Below, piece by piece: positions 35,746-43,645 of a stretch of 64,000 nucleotides of DNA (position 1 is the first letter of the stretch; every line of letters begins with the position of its first letter). The position numbers and the translations under genes are program-made. The DNA is taken from positions 1 to 64,000 of the forward strand of contig JAZOWC010000057.1 in assembly GCA_045658985.1 (NCBI GenBank), given 5' to 3'. Under the pieces are notes generated by a model that saw only the letters and a program-made list of their open reading frames with translations, did not search any database and had not been told where the DNA came from. This DNA is from RGIG3513 sp045658985 (lineage in GTDB: Bacteria; Bacillota; Clostridia; Oscillospirales; Butyricicoccaceae).

Positions 35746-36207
35746 ATGAGATGCCCGTTCTGCGGTTATCCTGAGAGCAAGGTTGTGGATTCCAGACCTA
35801 CCGACGAATCCAGCAGCATTCGCAGAAGACGAGAGTGCCTGTCCTGCGCCAAGCGTTTTACAACCTATGAGACGGTGGAGAGCCTGCCTCTGGTAGTTGT
35901 CAAAAAGGATGGCGGCAGAGAGACATTTGACCGCAACAAGATACTCAACGGACTTGTCAAAGCCTGTGAAAAACGTCCTGTACCTATTGCTGTGCTGGAA
36001 AAAGCGGCATCAGATATCGAGCAGCAGCTGCTCAACTCTCTGAATCGCGAAATCAAGACCGAATATATCGGCGAGCTTGTTATGGAAAAACTCAAAGATA
36101 TCGATGAGGTGGCATATGTACGTTTTGCCTCGGTTTACAGACAGTTCAAGGACATCAATACCTTTATGAGTGAGCTTTCCAAACTGCTCGGCAATCATAT
36201 CAAATAA
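35746..36207 (+). CDS. nrdR: transcriptional repressor NrdR
   Basis: 153 residues. N-terminal zinc ribbon CPFCGYPES...CLSCAKRFTTYE, then an ATP-cone domain from VVVKKDGGRETFDRNKI to about residue 140. It represses ribonucleotide reductase genes in response to dATP/ATP. ATG 35746 gives MRCPFCG, the family N-terminus, and is well spaced from AGGGGG (35732-35737); ATG 35740 is too close to it. No NrdR target gene is in the window. Confidence 0.96.
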   Translation: MRCPFCGYPESKVVDSRPTDESSSIRRRRECLSCAKRFTTYETVESLPLVVVKKDGGRETFDRNKILNGLVKACEKRPVPIAVLEKAASDIEQQLLNSLNREIKTEYIGELVMEKLKDIDEVAYVRFASVYRQFKDINTFMSELSKLLGNHIK

Positions 36208-36210
36208 CAC

Positions 36211-36243
36211 AAAGGCGCTTCGGTAAATCCCGAAGCGCCTTTT
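36211..36243. terminator. terminator after nrdR
   Basis: Perfect 13-base stem AAAGGCGCTTCGG / CCGAAGCGCCTTT, 6-base loop; T-rich in both directions, so it also serves the minus-strand DUF4363 gene. Confidence 0.85.
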
Positions 36244-36253
36244 GATTTTCTGT

Positions 36254-36616
36254 TCAGAATAAGGTCCGGAAGGTGGGGGTATCATATCTGCCGATGATAT
36301 TAAACTGATGGAGTATGCTGCTTATCTCGGCATCAAACTCGTTGCGGTCATTATTGTTCAAAAATGACAGGGCGCGGTTGAGTGTCTGAGTGAGCTCGTC
36401 AATATGCTCGTGGGGGATAAATGCGGACAGCAGGGATACCTTGCTGTCCCATTTTTGCTTTATGGCACAGAGCATCGAGGGATCGTATTTTTTGGCCGCG
36501 TACTGAGTCTGCTCGGCCAGTGTGCGGCACAGAGAGCGTGTGTACAGCGTGCCGGAAACACCCGCACATACGGCTAAGATCAGGCACAGCACGGATGCTA
36601 TGAGCCGTATTTTCAT
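36254..36616 (-). CDS. DUF4363-like small exported/membrane protein
   Basis: 120 residues: an N-terminal hydrophobic segment (residues 5-25) followed by a helical soluble domain outside the cytoplasm, with pairs such as LAEQTQYAAKKY. The size, architecture and location next to a DUF421 gene match DUF4363, a family of unknown function in spore formers. Two bases separate it from DUF421. Confidence 0.75.
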   Translation of the reverse strand: MKIRLIASVLCLILAVCAGVSGTLYTRSLCRTLAEQTQYAAKKYDPSMLCAIKQKWDSKVSLLSAFIPHEHIDELTQTLNRALSFLNNNDRNEFDAEISSILHQFNIIGRYDTPTFRTLF

Positions 36617-36617
36617 G

Positions 36618-37295
36618 TCAGTCTCCTCCTTTTTTGACGAAGATCAGGTTATTGTTTCCGTCGCAGGCAAGCAGAAAAACCTCGCTTATGCTTTGTGCTC
36701 CGTTTTTGCGGATGGTGTTGTGCAGCCATTTGCGGCTTGCTTCTGATTGCGTGTATGTGCGATCTACCAGCTTACCGTCGCATATTATCGGGCAAAACGG
36801 CTCTGACGGGCTGACTTTGACGGACAGATCTTTGGCCGATGGCGGCATATATTCTGCGTCCACCAGCACGCTGAGTCTGCCGTTTGTCTCCATTTGTGCG
36901 AGCCTTACTGTGCGCAGATCGTATACGTCTTTGAGCCTCAGATCTTCCATAAGATCATCCAGTGTTATACGCAGTGAGCGCATGGCACGCTGGTCTATAT
37001 TGCCGTCACGAATTATTGTTATGGGTCTGCCGCTTATTAACGTGCGCAGTCGCGGACATTTGAGCGACAGAGAAGATATAATCACCTCTGTTGACACAAG
37101 AGTTATTATTGGAATAATGCCGTGCACCAACGGAAGTTCTATATCCTGCATAGGCACCGATGCCACAGCGGATATCAGGATGGTGATCACGAGCTCTGCA
37201 GGCTGCATTTCGCCAACCTGTCGCTTGCCCATAAATCTCATGGAAAGAATAATGAAAAAATACAGTATCAGTGTGCGGATAAGCGGTATAAGCAT
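36618..37295 (-). CDS. DUF421 (YetF-family) membrane protein
   Basis: 225 residues: three N-terminal membrane helices (residues about 5-80), with FFIILSMRFMGKRQVGEMQP as the recognisable start, followed by the alpha/beta YetF domain (GRPITIIRDGNI, DLMEDLRLKDVYDL, VLVDAEYMPP). Role unknown; family members in spore formers are often expressed during sporulation. Its ribosome site GGAGGTG is part of a long hairpin in the preceding gap. Confidence 0.9.
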   Translation of the reverse strand: MLIPLIRTLILYFFIILSMRFMGKRQVGEMQPAELVITILISAVASVPMQDIELPLVHGIIPIITLVSTEVIISSLSLKCPRLRTLISGRPITIIRDGNIDQRAMRSLRITLDDLMEDLRLKDVYDLRTVRLAQMETNGRLSVLVDAEYMPPSAKDLSVKVSPSEPFCPIICDGKLVDRTYTQSEASRKWLHNTIRKNGAQSISEVFLLACDGNNNLIFVKKGGD

Positions 37296-37298
37296 AAT

Positions 37299-37337
37299 AC
37301 ACCTCCGGGGATACGGTTAGTATAACCCCGAAGGTGT
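37299..37337 (-). promoter_or_regulatory. hairpin sequestering the DUF421 ribosome site
   Basis: Arms ACACCTCCGGGG (37299-37310) and CCCCGAAGGTGT (37326-37337) pair over 12 bases with one G-U, loop 15. In the minus-strand RNA the 3' arm contains GGAGGTG, the ribosome site of the DUF421 gene. No T-run follows, so it is not a classical terminator. Confidence 0.55.
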
Positions 37338-37343
37338 AAAAAA

Positions 37344-38510
37344 TTACATTGCGTGGTACAGAACCGACAGAAATACATCGACAATTGAACTGGTCGCGCG
37401 TTTGGCGCGAGGTTTGCACATGGATGTATCGGGAATATCCGAGCATACGGTGTACAAAAAGTCCGGCAGACTGTAGATTTTGTATCTGTCTGCGCCCAAT
37501 CTGATCGCCCGGTTTTCCAGCGCCGCAATGAGAATATCGTTGTAGCTGCATGAGTCTTCCAGCTTGAGCAGCTGGCATATATAGGGCAGGATATCCTCGA
37601 ACAAAAGCCGTTTTCCTGTTTTGTCGGAATCTATATGCAGGGTGCATGCCAGTCTGTCTATGCCGCCCGGGCTGATCTGTGAGATACAGCCAAAACCTAT
37701 ATCCGGGTCAAAGCCTTCTATGCAGTATTTGATACCGGCAAGCTTTTTGAAATACCTCAGGGTATCGTAGTATCCCATTTGTATGTTGTTCTCTGCCTGC
37801 TTGCGCGAGAAGCCCAGAATGGCGCCCAGACTGTCACTGGGCTCAATGTAGTGGACCGTACGGTCTTTGCGGGCAGGGCCGCGGAAAATACCGCCGCCGA
37901 AAACTCTGACCGCAATAACCTCATCGCACCCTCTGTCAAGCAGCATATTGATGGGGCACGAGTCGTACGCGCCGCCGTCTATGTATTTTTTGGACTCGAT
38001 TTCCGTAAGCTTGAAGCCGGGGAATGTGGCACTTGCCAGAATATACCTGCACAGATCGTCGGATGGGATATCATCGCGCCAGATGTGCAGAGGCTTAAGA
38101 TCGGGGAAAGACACCGTGACAAGACCAAAGTCAACCGGACTGTTTTTCAGCTTGTCGGTGTCGATCAGCTGACAAAGCAGACTGTACATACGGGTAGTGG
38201 AGATACCCTTGCTTTTCAGAGTGGAGTAGAGGGTGGATTTGAGCTTTTTGAGTACGGCTGAGTTGATCTCTCCGTTTATGAGCTCAACTATAGGCTTGTC
38301 GGATGGATCAAACAGATCGTCAAAACTTATATTCAGCCAAAAGTCACACAGCTTATCAATATCACCCTGAGCCGTGAGAGCGCCGTTGATGGCGCCGATT
38401 GAGCTGCCTGCAACGGCGGAAAACTCAAAGCCCAATTCTTTTACCGCTTTGAGAACACCTGCGTGGTAGGAGCCTTTTGCTCCTCCGCTCTCCAATGCAA
38501 TACCGAGCAT
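37344..38510 (-). CDS. patatin-like phospholipase
   Basis: 388 residues. Patatin signature: oxyanion loop GGAKGSYHAG near residues 9-18, nucleophile motif GSSIG (serine near residue 37), and the catalytic aspartate in KYIDGGAYDS. Likely an acyl hydrolase on membrane lipids. The C-terminal about 130 residues are extra to the minimal patatin domain. ATG 38510 has GAGGTG upstream. Followed by the DUF421 and DUF4363 genes, possibly one transcript. Confidence 0.9.
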   Translation of the reverse strand: MLGIALESGGAKGSYHAGVLKAVKELGFEFSAVAGSSIGAINGALTAQGDIDKLCDFWLNISFDDLFDPSDKPIVELINGEINSAVLKKLKSTLYSTLKSKGISTTRMYSLLCQLIDTDKLKNSPVDFGLVTVSFPDLKPLHIWRDDIPSDDLCRYILASATFPGFKLTEIESKKYIDGGAYDSCPINMLLDRGCDEVIAVRVFGGGIFRGPARKDRTVHYIEPSDSLGAILGFSRKQAENNIQMGYYDTLRYFKKLAGIKYCIEGFDPDIGFGCISQISPGGIDRLACTLHIDSDKTGKRLLFEDILPYICQLLKLEDSCSYNDILIAALENRAIRLGADRYKIYSLPDFLYTVCSDIPDTSMCKPRAKRATSSIVDVFLSVLYHAM

Positions 38511-38556
38511 ATGATCACCTCTGTTTTATTCTATACGGAATGTTAATAATAATCAA

Positions 38557-38579
38557 GCGCCGTAACAGATTTACGGCGC
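38557..38579 (-). terminator. terminator after the 49-aa gene
   Basis: Perfect 9-base stem GCGCCGTAA / TTACGGCGC, 5-base loop; minus strand continues TTGATTATTATT. U-tract is interrupted, so strength is uncertain. Confidence 0.6.
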
Positions 38580-38592
38580 CTGACGTCGGTTT

Positions 38593-38742
38593 TTACAGCT
38601 GGATTCGCTTCTGAGAGCCGATATTGCCCTGATGATCGTTTTTCATATTGGGCTCGGTTTTGCTTTTCTGATTTTCGTTCTTGTTCTTCTGCTGATTGTT
38701 CTGCAGGTTTGACTGCTGCTTGTTATTTTCCATGGTTTCCAT
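38593..38742 (-). CDS. 49-residue Gln/Asn/Lys-rich protein, probably sporulation-linked
   Basis: Starts METMENNKQQSNLQNNQQ and is almost free of hydrophobic residues, with no cysteine; probably intrinsically disordered. ATG 38742 is preceded by GAGGTGATT. The composition recalls small spore proteins such as gamma-type SASP, but I see no repeat or family signature. The case for it being real rests on the good ribosome site, the sigma-F/G-like promoter upstream and the hairpin downstream. It could equally be an unrelated small protein. Confidence 0.55.
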   Translation of the reverse strand: METMENNKQQSNLQNNQQKNKNENQKSKTEPNMKNDHQGNIGSQKRIQL

Positions 38743-38771
38743 CTGAATCACCTCACTCGATATTACACCAA

Positions 38772-38801
38772 TAGTGTGAGTATCAAACGGGGAGAATATA
38801 C
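38772..38801 (-). promoter_or_regulatory. candidate sigma-F/sigma-G promoter
   Basis: Minus strand GTATA (38801-38797), 18-base spacer, CACACTA (38778-38772). The -35 matches GHATR fully and the -10 matches CATNHTA at six of seven positions. Predicted start is about 23 bases before the ATG of the 49-residue gene. Confidence 0.5.
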
Positions 38802-38859
38802 CCTGGACATAAATCAATTTATTTCTTCAATTAATATGGTACTTTTTTGAAGAATGATA

Positions 38860-38888
38860 TTGTCTAAACAATAAAAATATGATAGAAT
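38860..38888 (+). promoter_or_regulatory. promoter of yebC-lepA-hemW(-kamBC)
   Basis: TTGTCT (38860-38865), 17-base spacer, TAGAAT (38883-38888); the start would be about 32 bases before yebC. Confidence 0.75.
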
Positions 38889-38926
38889 AGCAGAGAATGA
38901 AAACAAATTAACGGAGGTCATTTATT

Positions 38927-39655
38927 ATGTCCGGACATTCCAAATGGCACAATATTCAGAAAACCAAGGGCGCAGCTGACGCCAAAAAGGCCAAGATCTT
39001 TACAAAGTACGCCCGTGAAATGGCTATAGCCATTAAAGAAGGCGGCGGCGCAGATCCCGCAAGCAACTCCAAGCTTTCTGCTGTCATCAGCCGTGCAAAG
39101 AGCGAAAACGTTCCCAACGATAACATCAACCGTATCCTGCATAAGTACCAGAGCGGTGCTGCAGCGGAGAACTACGAGCATGTTACATACGAAGGCTACG
39201 GCCCCTGCGGCATAGCTGTTATTGTCGAGACCCTTACAGACAACCGCAACCGTACAGTTGCAGACGTCCGTCATTATTTTGACAAATACGGCGGAAATAT
39301 GGGCAACACCGGCTGTGTTTCCTGGCAGTTCGATCAGAAGGGCGTTATCGTCATCGACGGCGAGGATCTGGATGAGGATACCGTTATGATGGAGGCTCTT
39401 GATGCCGGCGCAGAGGATTTCTCCGCAGAGGATGGCATCTTTGAGGTTTATACATCCACAGACAGCTTCGACGAAGTCCGTGAAAAGCTCAAGGAAATGG
39501 GCTATGAGTTCATGGAAGCTCAGGTGCAGATGGTACCTCAGAATTATATGACTATCAGCGGCGAGGACAACCTCAAGAATATGCAGAAGATGCTGGAAGT
39601 TATGGAAGAGAACGATGATATCCAGAACGTCTGGCATAACTGGGAGCAGGAATAA
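38927..39655 (+). CDS. yebC: YebC/PmpR-family protein
   Basis: 242 residues beginning MSGHSKWHNIQKTKGAAD, the strongly conserved family N-terminus, followed by KIFTKYAREMAIAIKEGG and the VETLTDNRNRTVADVRH signature. Long annotated as a transcription factor; recent work on homologues points to a role at the ribosome during difficult peptide-bond formation, as I recall. ATG 38927 follows ACGGAGG. Start of a transcription unit that continues into lepA. Confidence 0.96.
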   Translation: MSGHSKWHNIQKTKGAADAKKAKIFTKYAREMAIAIKEGGGADPASNSKLSAVISRAKSENVPNDNINRILHKYQSGAAAENYEHVTYEGYGPCGIAVIVETLTDNRNRTVADVRHYFDKYGGNMGNTGCVSWQFDQKGVIVIDGEDLDEDTVMMEALDAGAEDFSAEDGIFEVYTSTDSFDEVREKLKEMGYEFMEAQVQMVPQNYMTISGEDNLKNMQKMLEVMEENDDIQNVWHNWEQE

Positions 39656-39664
39656 TATATCTGT

Positions 39665-41473
39665 ATGATAGATCGTTCTAAAATCAGAAACTTTTCGATT
39701 ATTGCTCACATAGATCACGGTAAATCTACTCTTGCCGACCGTCTTCTGGAAAAATGCGAGGCAGTATCACAGAGAGAGATGACCTCTCAGCTGCTGGACA
39801 ACATGGATCTGGAAAAAGAGCGCGGCATCACCATCAAAGCCCGCGCCGTCCGTCTGGACTACAAGGCAAAAGACGGTGAGATTTATGAGTTTAACCTGAT
39901 CGACACACCGGGACACGTGGACTTCAACTATGAGGTTTCACGTTCTTTGGCTGCCTGTGAGGGTGCTATACTGGTAGTCGATGCGGCGCAGGGTGTGGAG
40001 GCACAGACCCTTGCCAACACCTATCTGGCGCTTGAGAACAATCTTGAGATACTGCCTGTGTTCAACAAGATCGACCTTCCTGCCGCCGACCCCAAAAAGG
40101 CCAAGCAGGAGGTTGAGGATATCATAGGCCTTCCTGCTATGGATGCTCCCGAGATATCCGCAAAGCAGGGTATCAATATCGAGGACGTGCTCGAGGATAT
40201 CGTTGCGAACGTTCCTGCACCCGAGGGTGATCCCGATGCTCCTCTCAAGGCTCTGATCTTTGACAGCCAGTATGATCCCTATGTTGGTGTTATTGTATAC
40301 TTCCGTGTTATGGATGGCAAGCTTCGCCCCGGTATGAAGGTCAGGATGATGGCATCGGGCGCACAGTACGAGGTGCTGGAGTGCGGATATCTGCGTCCGC
40401 TGGGTATCGAGCCATGTCAGGAGCTTGTTGCTGGCGAGGTCGGATATTTTACCGCATCGATCAAGACAGTCAAGGATACCTCTGTGGGTGATACCATCAC
40501 CGAGGTTGACAGGCCTGCCGCTGAGTCTCTGCCTGGTTACCGTCCCTCTCAGCCTATGGTCTACTGCGGTGTTTATACAGAGGACGGCTCCAAGTATCCC
40601 GACCTGCGTGATGCGCTGGAGAAACTTCAGCTCAACGATGCGTCACTGGTGTTTGAGCCCGAATCTTCTGCCGCACTGGGATTTGGTTTCCGTTGCGGCT
40701 TCCTCGGAATGCTCCATATGGAGGTCATTCAGGAGCGTCTGGAGCGCGAGTTCAATCTTGATCTTATTACCACCCTGCCTTCGGTTATTTATGAGGTAGA
40801 CAAGACCGACGGTACTCTGGTATTGGTTGATAATCCTCATAATTACCCCGATCCCGCGCATATTGCCGAGTCGCGTGAGCCTTATGCCAAGGTCTCGGTT
40901 ATTTCGCCTCCCGATTATGTCGGCAATATTATGCCCATGTGTCAGGAGCGCCGCGGCGAGTTCAAAGATATGCAGTATCTGGATACACATCTCGTTGAGC
41001 TGCATTACCGTATGCCCCTCAATGAGATTATATATGACTTCTTTGATGCCCTCAAGGCTCGCACCAAAGGCTATGCATCGCTGGATTATGCCATGGACGA
41101 GTACAGAGCTTCCGATCTGGTTAAAGTCGATCTGCTGCTCAACGGTGAACAGGTCGATGCACTCAGCTTTATCGCTCATAGGGAAAAAGCCTATGCACGT
41201 GCCCGCCGCATATGCGAAAAGCTGAAGGAAAATATACCCCGTCAGATGTTCGAGGTTCCCATTCAGGCAGCCATAGGCGGCAAGGTCATTGCCCGAGAAA
41301 CAGTCAAGGCTATGCGTAAGGACGTTTTGGCCAAGTGTTACGGCGGCGATATTACCAGAAAGAAAAAACTGCTCGAAAAACAGAAAGAAGGCAAGAAGAA
41401 GATGCGCTCTCTCGGCACCGTTCAGATGCCGACCGAAGCCTTCATGGCGGTATTGCGTCTTGATGAAGATTGA
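39665..41473 (+). CDS. lepA: elongation factor 4 (LepA)
   Basis: 602 residues. GTPase G1 AHIDHGKSTLADRL near residue 13, G3 DTPGHVDF, G4 NKIDLPAA, then EF-G-like domains and the LepA-specific C-terminal domain (KKKLLEKQKEGKKKMR). Ribosomal back-translocase/biogenesis factor at the membrane and cytosol. Ten bases after yebC and overlapping hemW by 11 bases. Confidence 0.98.
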   Translation: MIDRSKIRNFSIIAHIDHGKSTLADRLLEKCEAVSQREMTSQLLDNMDLEKERGITIKARAVRLDYKAKDGEIYEFNLIDTPGHVDFNYEVSRSLAACEGAILVVDAAQGVEAQTLANTYLALENNLEILPVFNKIDLPAADPKKAKQEVEDIIGLPAMDAPEISAKQGINIEDVLEDIVANVPAPEGDPDAPLKALIFDSQYDPYVGVIVYFRVMDGKLRPGMKVRMMASGAQYEVLECGYLRPLGIEPCQELVAGEVGYFTASIKTVKDTSVGDTITEVDRPAAESLPGYRPSQPMVYCGVYTEDGSKYPDLRDALEKLQLNDASLVFEPESSAALGFGFRCGFLGMLHMEVIQERLEREFNLDLITTLPSVIYEVDKTDGTLVLVDNPHNYPDPAHIAESREPYAKVSVISPPDYVGNIMPMCQERRGEFKDMQYLDTHLVELHYRMPLNEIIYDFFDALKARTKGYASLDYAMDEYRASDLVKVDLLLNGEQVDALSFIAHREKAYARARRICEKLKENIPRQMFEVPIQAAIGGKVIARETVKAMRKDVLAKCYGGDITRKKKLLEKQKEGKKKMRSLGTVQMPTEAFMAVLRLDED

Positions 41474-42605
41474 TAAAAATGAGTATGTGGGCATTTATGT
41501 CCACATACCTTTTTGCCGCAGAAAATGCGACTATTGCGATTTTTATTCCATATGTTCTTTTGATGATGATCTTCTTGACAGGTATCTCAAAGCTCTCATA
41601 AAGCAGCTTGACGATTATGCCGTCGGAGGGCTGAGATATACCTGCGATACTCTGTACATAGGCGGGGGAACACCTTCCGTGTTTGGGGGTAAGAGGATAG
41701 CTGCTCTTGTCAAAGAAGTTGGCAAGCGGTTTGACTTTACACGCGATGTAGAGATTACTGTTGAGGTCAATCCTGAGAGTGCAGACAAACAGCTCTTCAA
41801 GCAACTCAAAAGAGCGGGAGTAAACCGCATTTCCATGGGTGTGCAGTCGTCCAGCAACAGTCAGCTTGCATCTTTGGGCAGACTGCACGATTTTGCTGCG
41901 GCGGAACGAGCCGTTATGTTATGCAGGCAATACTGTACGGACAATATATCTCTCGACCTTATGTACGGACTCGAGGGGCAGACTATGGACAGCTGGCTCC
42001 GGTCTGTATTGGATATTGCGGCGCTTGAGCCAAAGCATATTTCCTGCTACGCGCTTTCGCTGGAGGAGCATACTCCGATGTTCAGGCGCAATCCCGCTTT
42101 GCCTGATGATGATACGGTTGCTGATATGTATTTTTCGGCTGTGGCCAGACTTGCACAGCTTGAATACGAACAGTACGAGATATCCAATTTTTCGCGCAGA
42201 GGCTATCGTTCTGCGCATAACAGCAGATACTGGGATCTTAGGCCCTATATCGGCATAGGCGCGTCTGCGCACAGCTTCTTTGGCTACAAGCGCTACAGCA
42301 ACGTCCGGGACGTTGATGAGTATATCGCGGGCGTGATGGCAGGGGAGTCGGTCGTAGACGATGCCGATGAGATGGCGGTCAAAAATCGCAGCGGAGAATA
42401 CGTTATGCTCAAACTCCGCACCTGCGAAGGCATTGACGAGGCTGAATACGAAAGACGGTTTGGCCTCAGTTTTGAGCCGTACGCAGAAAAACTTAAAAAA
42501 TATGTTCCCACAGGCCATGCAGAATGCGGCGGGGGAATACACAGACTTACGCCAAAAGGCTTTTTTGTATCCAATAGCATTATATGTGACGTATTGGATA
42601 TCTGA
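41463..42605 (+). CDS. hemW: HemW-type radical SAM protein (coproporphyrinogen oxidase family)
   Basis: 380 residues. YVHIPFCRRKCDYCDF near residues 10-25 carries the CxxxCxxC cluster motif; LYIGGGTPS, EVNPES, NRISMGVQS and LMYGLEGQT follow as in HemN/HemW. The lepA-hemW neighbourhood is the classic one for HemW, a haem chaperone, rather than true HemN. The start ATG 41463 overlaps lepA; the longer frame from 41289 is out of phase with lepA's coding signal and lacks a ribosome site. Confidence 0.93.
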   Translation: MKIDKNEYVGIYVHIPFCRRKCDYCDFYSICSFDDDLLDRYLKALIKQLDDYAVGGLRYTCDTLYIGGGTPSVFGGKRIAALVKEVGKRFDFTRDVEITVEVNPESADKQLFKQLKRAGVNRISMGVQSSSNSQLASLGRLHDFAAAERAVMLCRQYCTDNISLDLMYGLEGQTMDSWLRSVLDIAALEPKHISCYALSLEEHTPMFRRNPALPDDDTVADMYFSAVARLAQLEYEQYEISNFSRRGYRSAHNSRYWDLRPYIGIGASAHSFFGYKRYSNVRDVDEYIAGVMAGESVVDDADEMAVKNRSGEYVMLKLRTCEGIDEAEYERRFGLSFEPYAEKLKKYVPTGHAECGGGIHRLTPKGFFVSNSIICDVLDI

Positions 42606-42631
42606 GTTTTAGTAGAAATGGGGGTACGAAT

Positions 42632-43645
42632 ATGAAACTTCTTGACCTAATGCGTGAATATTATTCTGTATCCATAATCGGTATGTGCAAAAACGCGGGC
42701 AAGACCACCGTTCTCAACAGGATCATTGCCGAAATGTCCGAGGAGGATATTACCTTTGCTATTACCTCCATCGGCCGTGACGGAGAGGGCAGTGACGTGG
42801 TAACCGGTACACATAAACCGGGTATTTACGTTCCTGCGGGCACTCTTGTTGCCACCGCCTTTGATATGCTCAAATACTGTGACGTCACCAAAGAGATCCT
42901 CGACGCCACCGGTATCTCCACCCCGGTGGGTGAGGTTATTATTTTCAGAGCCCTAAGCGACGGAAGCGTGCAGATCGCCGGACCTTCGCTGGTTGCACAG
43001 CTGGAGGTAGTGAGAGAGAAATTCCGTGAGTTTGGCGCCGAGAAGGTCATGATCGACGGCGCGCTGAGCCGCAAGAGTCTGTGCACGGTCAACCTGTCCG
43101 ATGCTACAGTGCTGTGCAGCGGCGCATCCTATAATAAAGATATGGACATTGTTGCCGAGGATACCGGGTATATATCCGTGCTACTCACTCTGCCCGTCAT
43201 CAAGGACGAGCAAATGGAGAATATCATCGGTACCTACGAGGCCAGAGCGTGTATTGCCGTATATGAAGACGGAACTCATACTCAGTGCGACCCCAAGAAG
43301 CTTGATCAGACCATCAAGAATGCGGACAAAAAGATCAGATACATATACTTTGGCGGAGCGGTATCCGACGTTATCATCAAGCCTCTTGTTATGTCAGGCG
43401 CTTCTTTTGAGGGCATAACCTTCCTGGCGTCTGACAGCAGTAAGTATCTGCTCAGCCGACATCTGTTTGACAAGATCCGCGCCAAGGGCGGAGAGTTTGC
43501 CGTAATGAGCGGGGTCAACCCCGTTGCGGTAACGGTGAATCCGTTCTCTGCCTACGGATTCCACTTTGACAAGGATGCATTTTTGGCTGCGGTAAGAAAA
43601 GAAGTAACGGTATTGCCTGTGTTTAATGCGGAGGATATGAAATGA
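42632..43645 (+). CDS. kamB: lysine 5,6-aminomutase reactivase subunit KamB
   Basis: 337 residues. Near the N-terminus is a P-loop, GMCKNAGKTT (residues about 17-26), followed by ITSIGRDGEGSD and a long alpha/beta domain with no other motif I know. Identification rests on context: it is coupled by 4 bases to the MutS-like kamC and lies just before the lysine-fermentation genes, where kamB and kamC occur in other lysine fermenters. Its proposed job, with KamC, is to rescue inactivated adenosylcobalamin enzyme KamDE. ATG 42632 has GGGGG about eight bases upstream. Confidence 0.8.
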   Translation: MKLLDLMREYYSVSIIGMCKNAGKTTVLNRIIAEMSEEDITFAITSIGRDGEGSDVVTGTHKPGIYVPAGTLVATAFDMLKYCDVTKEILDATGISTPVGEVIIFRALSDGSVQIAGPSLVAQLEVVREKFREFGAEKVMIDGALSRKSLCTVNLSDATVLCSGASYNKDMDIVAEDTGYISVLLTLPVIKDEQMENIIGTYEARACIAVYEDGTHTQCDPKKLDQTIKNADKKIRYIYFGGAVSDVIIKPLVMSGASFEGITFLASDSSKYLLSRHLFDKIRAKGGEFAVMSGVNPVAVTVNPFSAYGFHFDKDAFLAAVRKEVTVLPVFNAEDMK

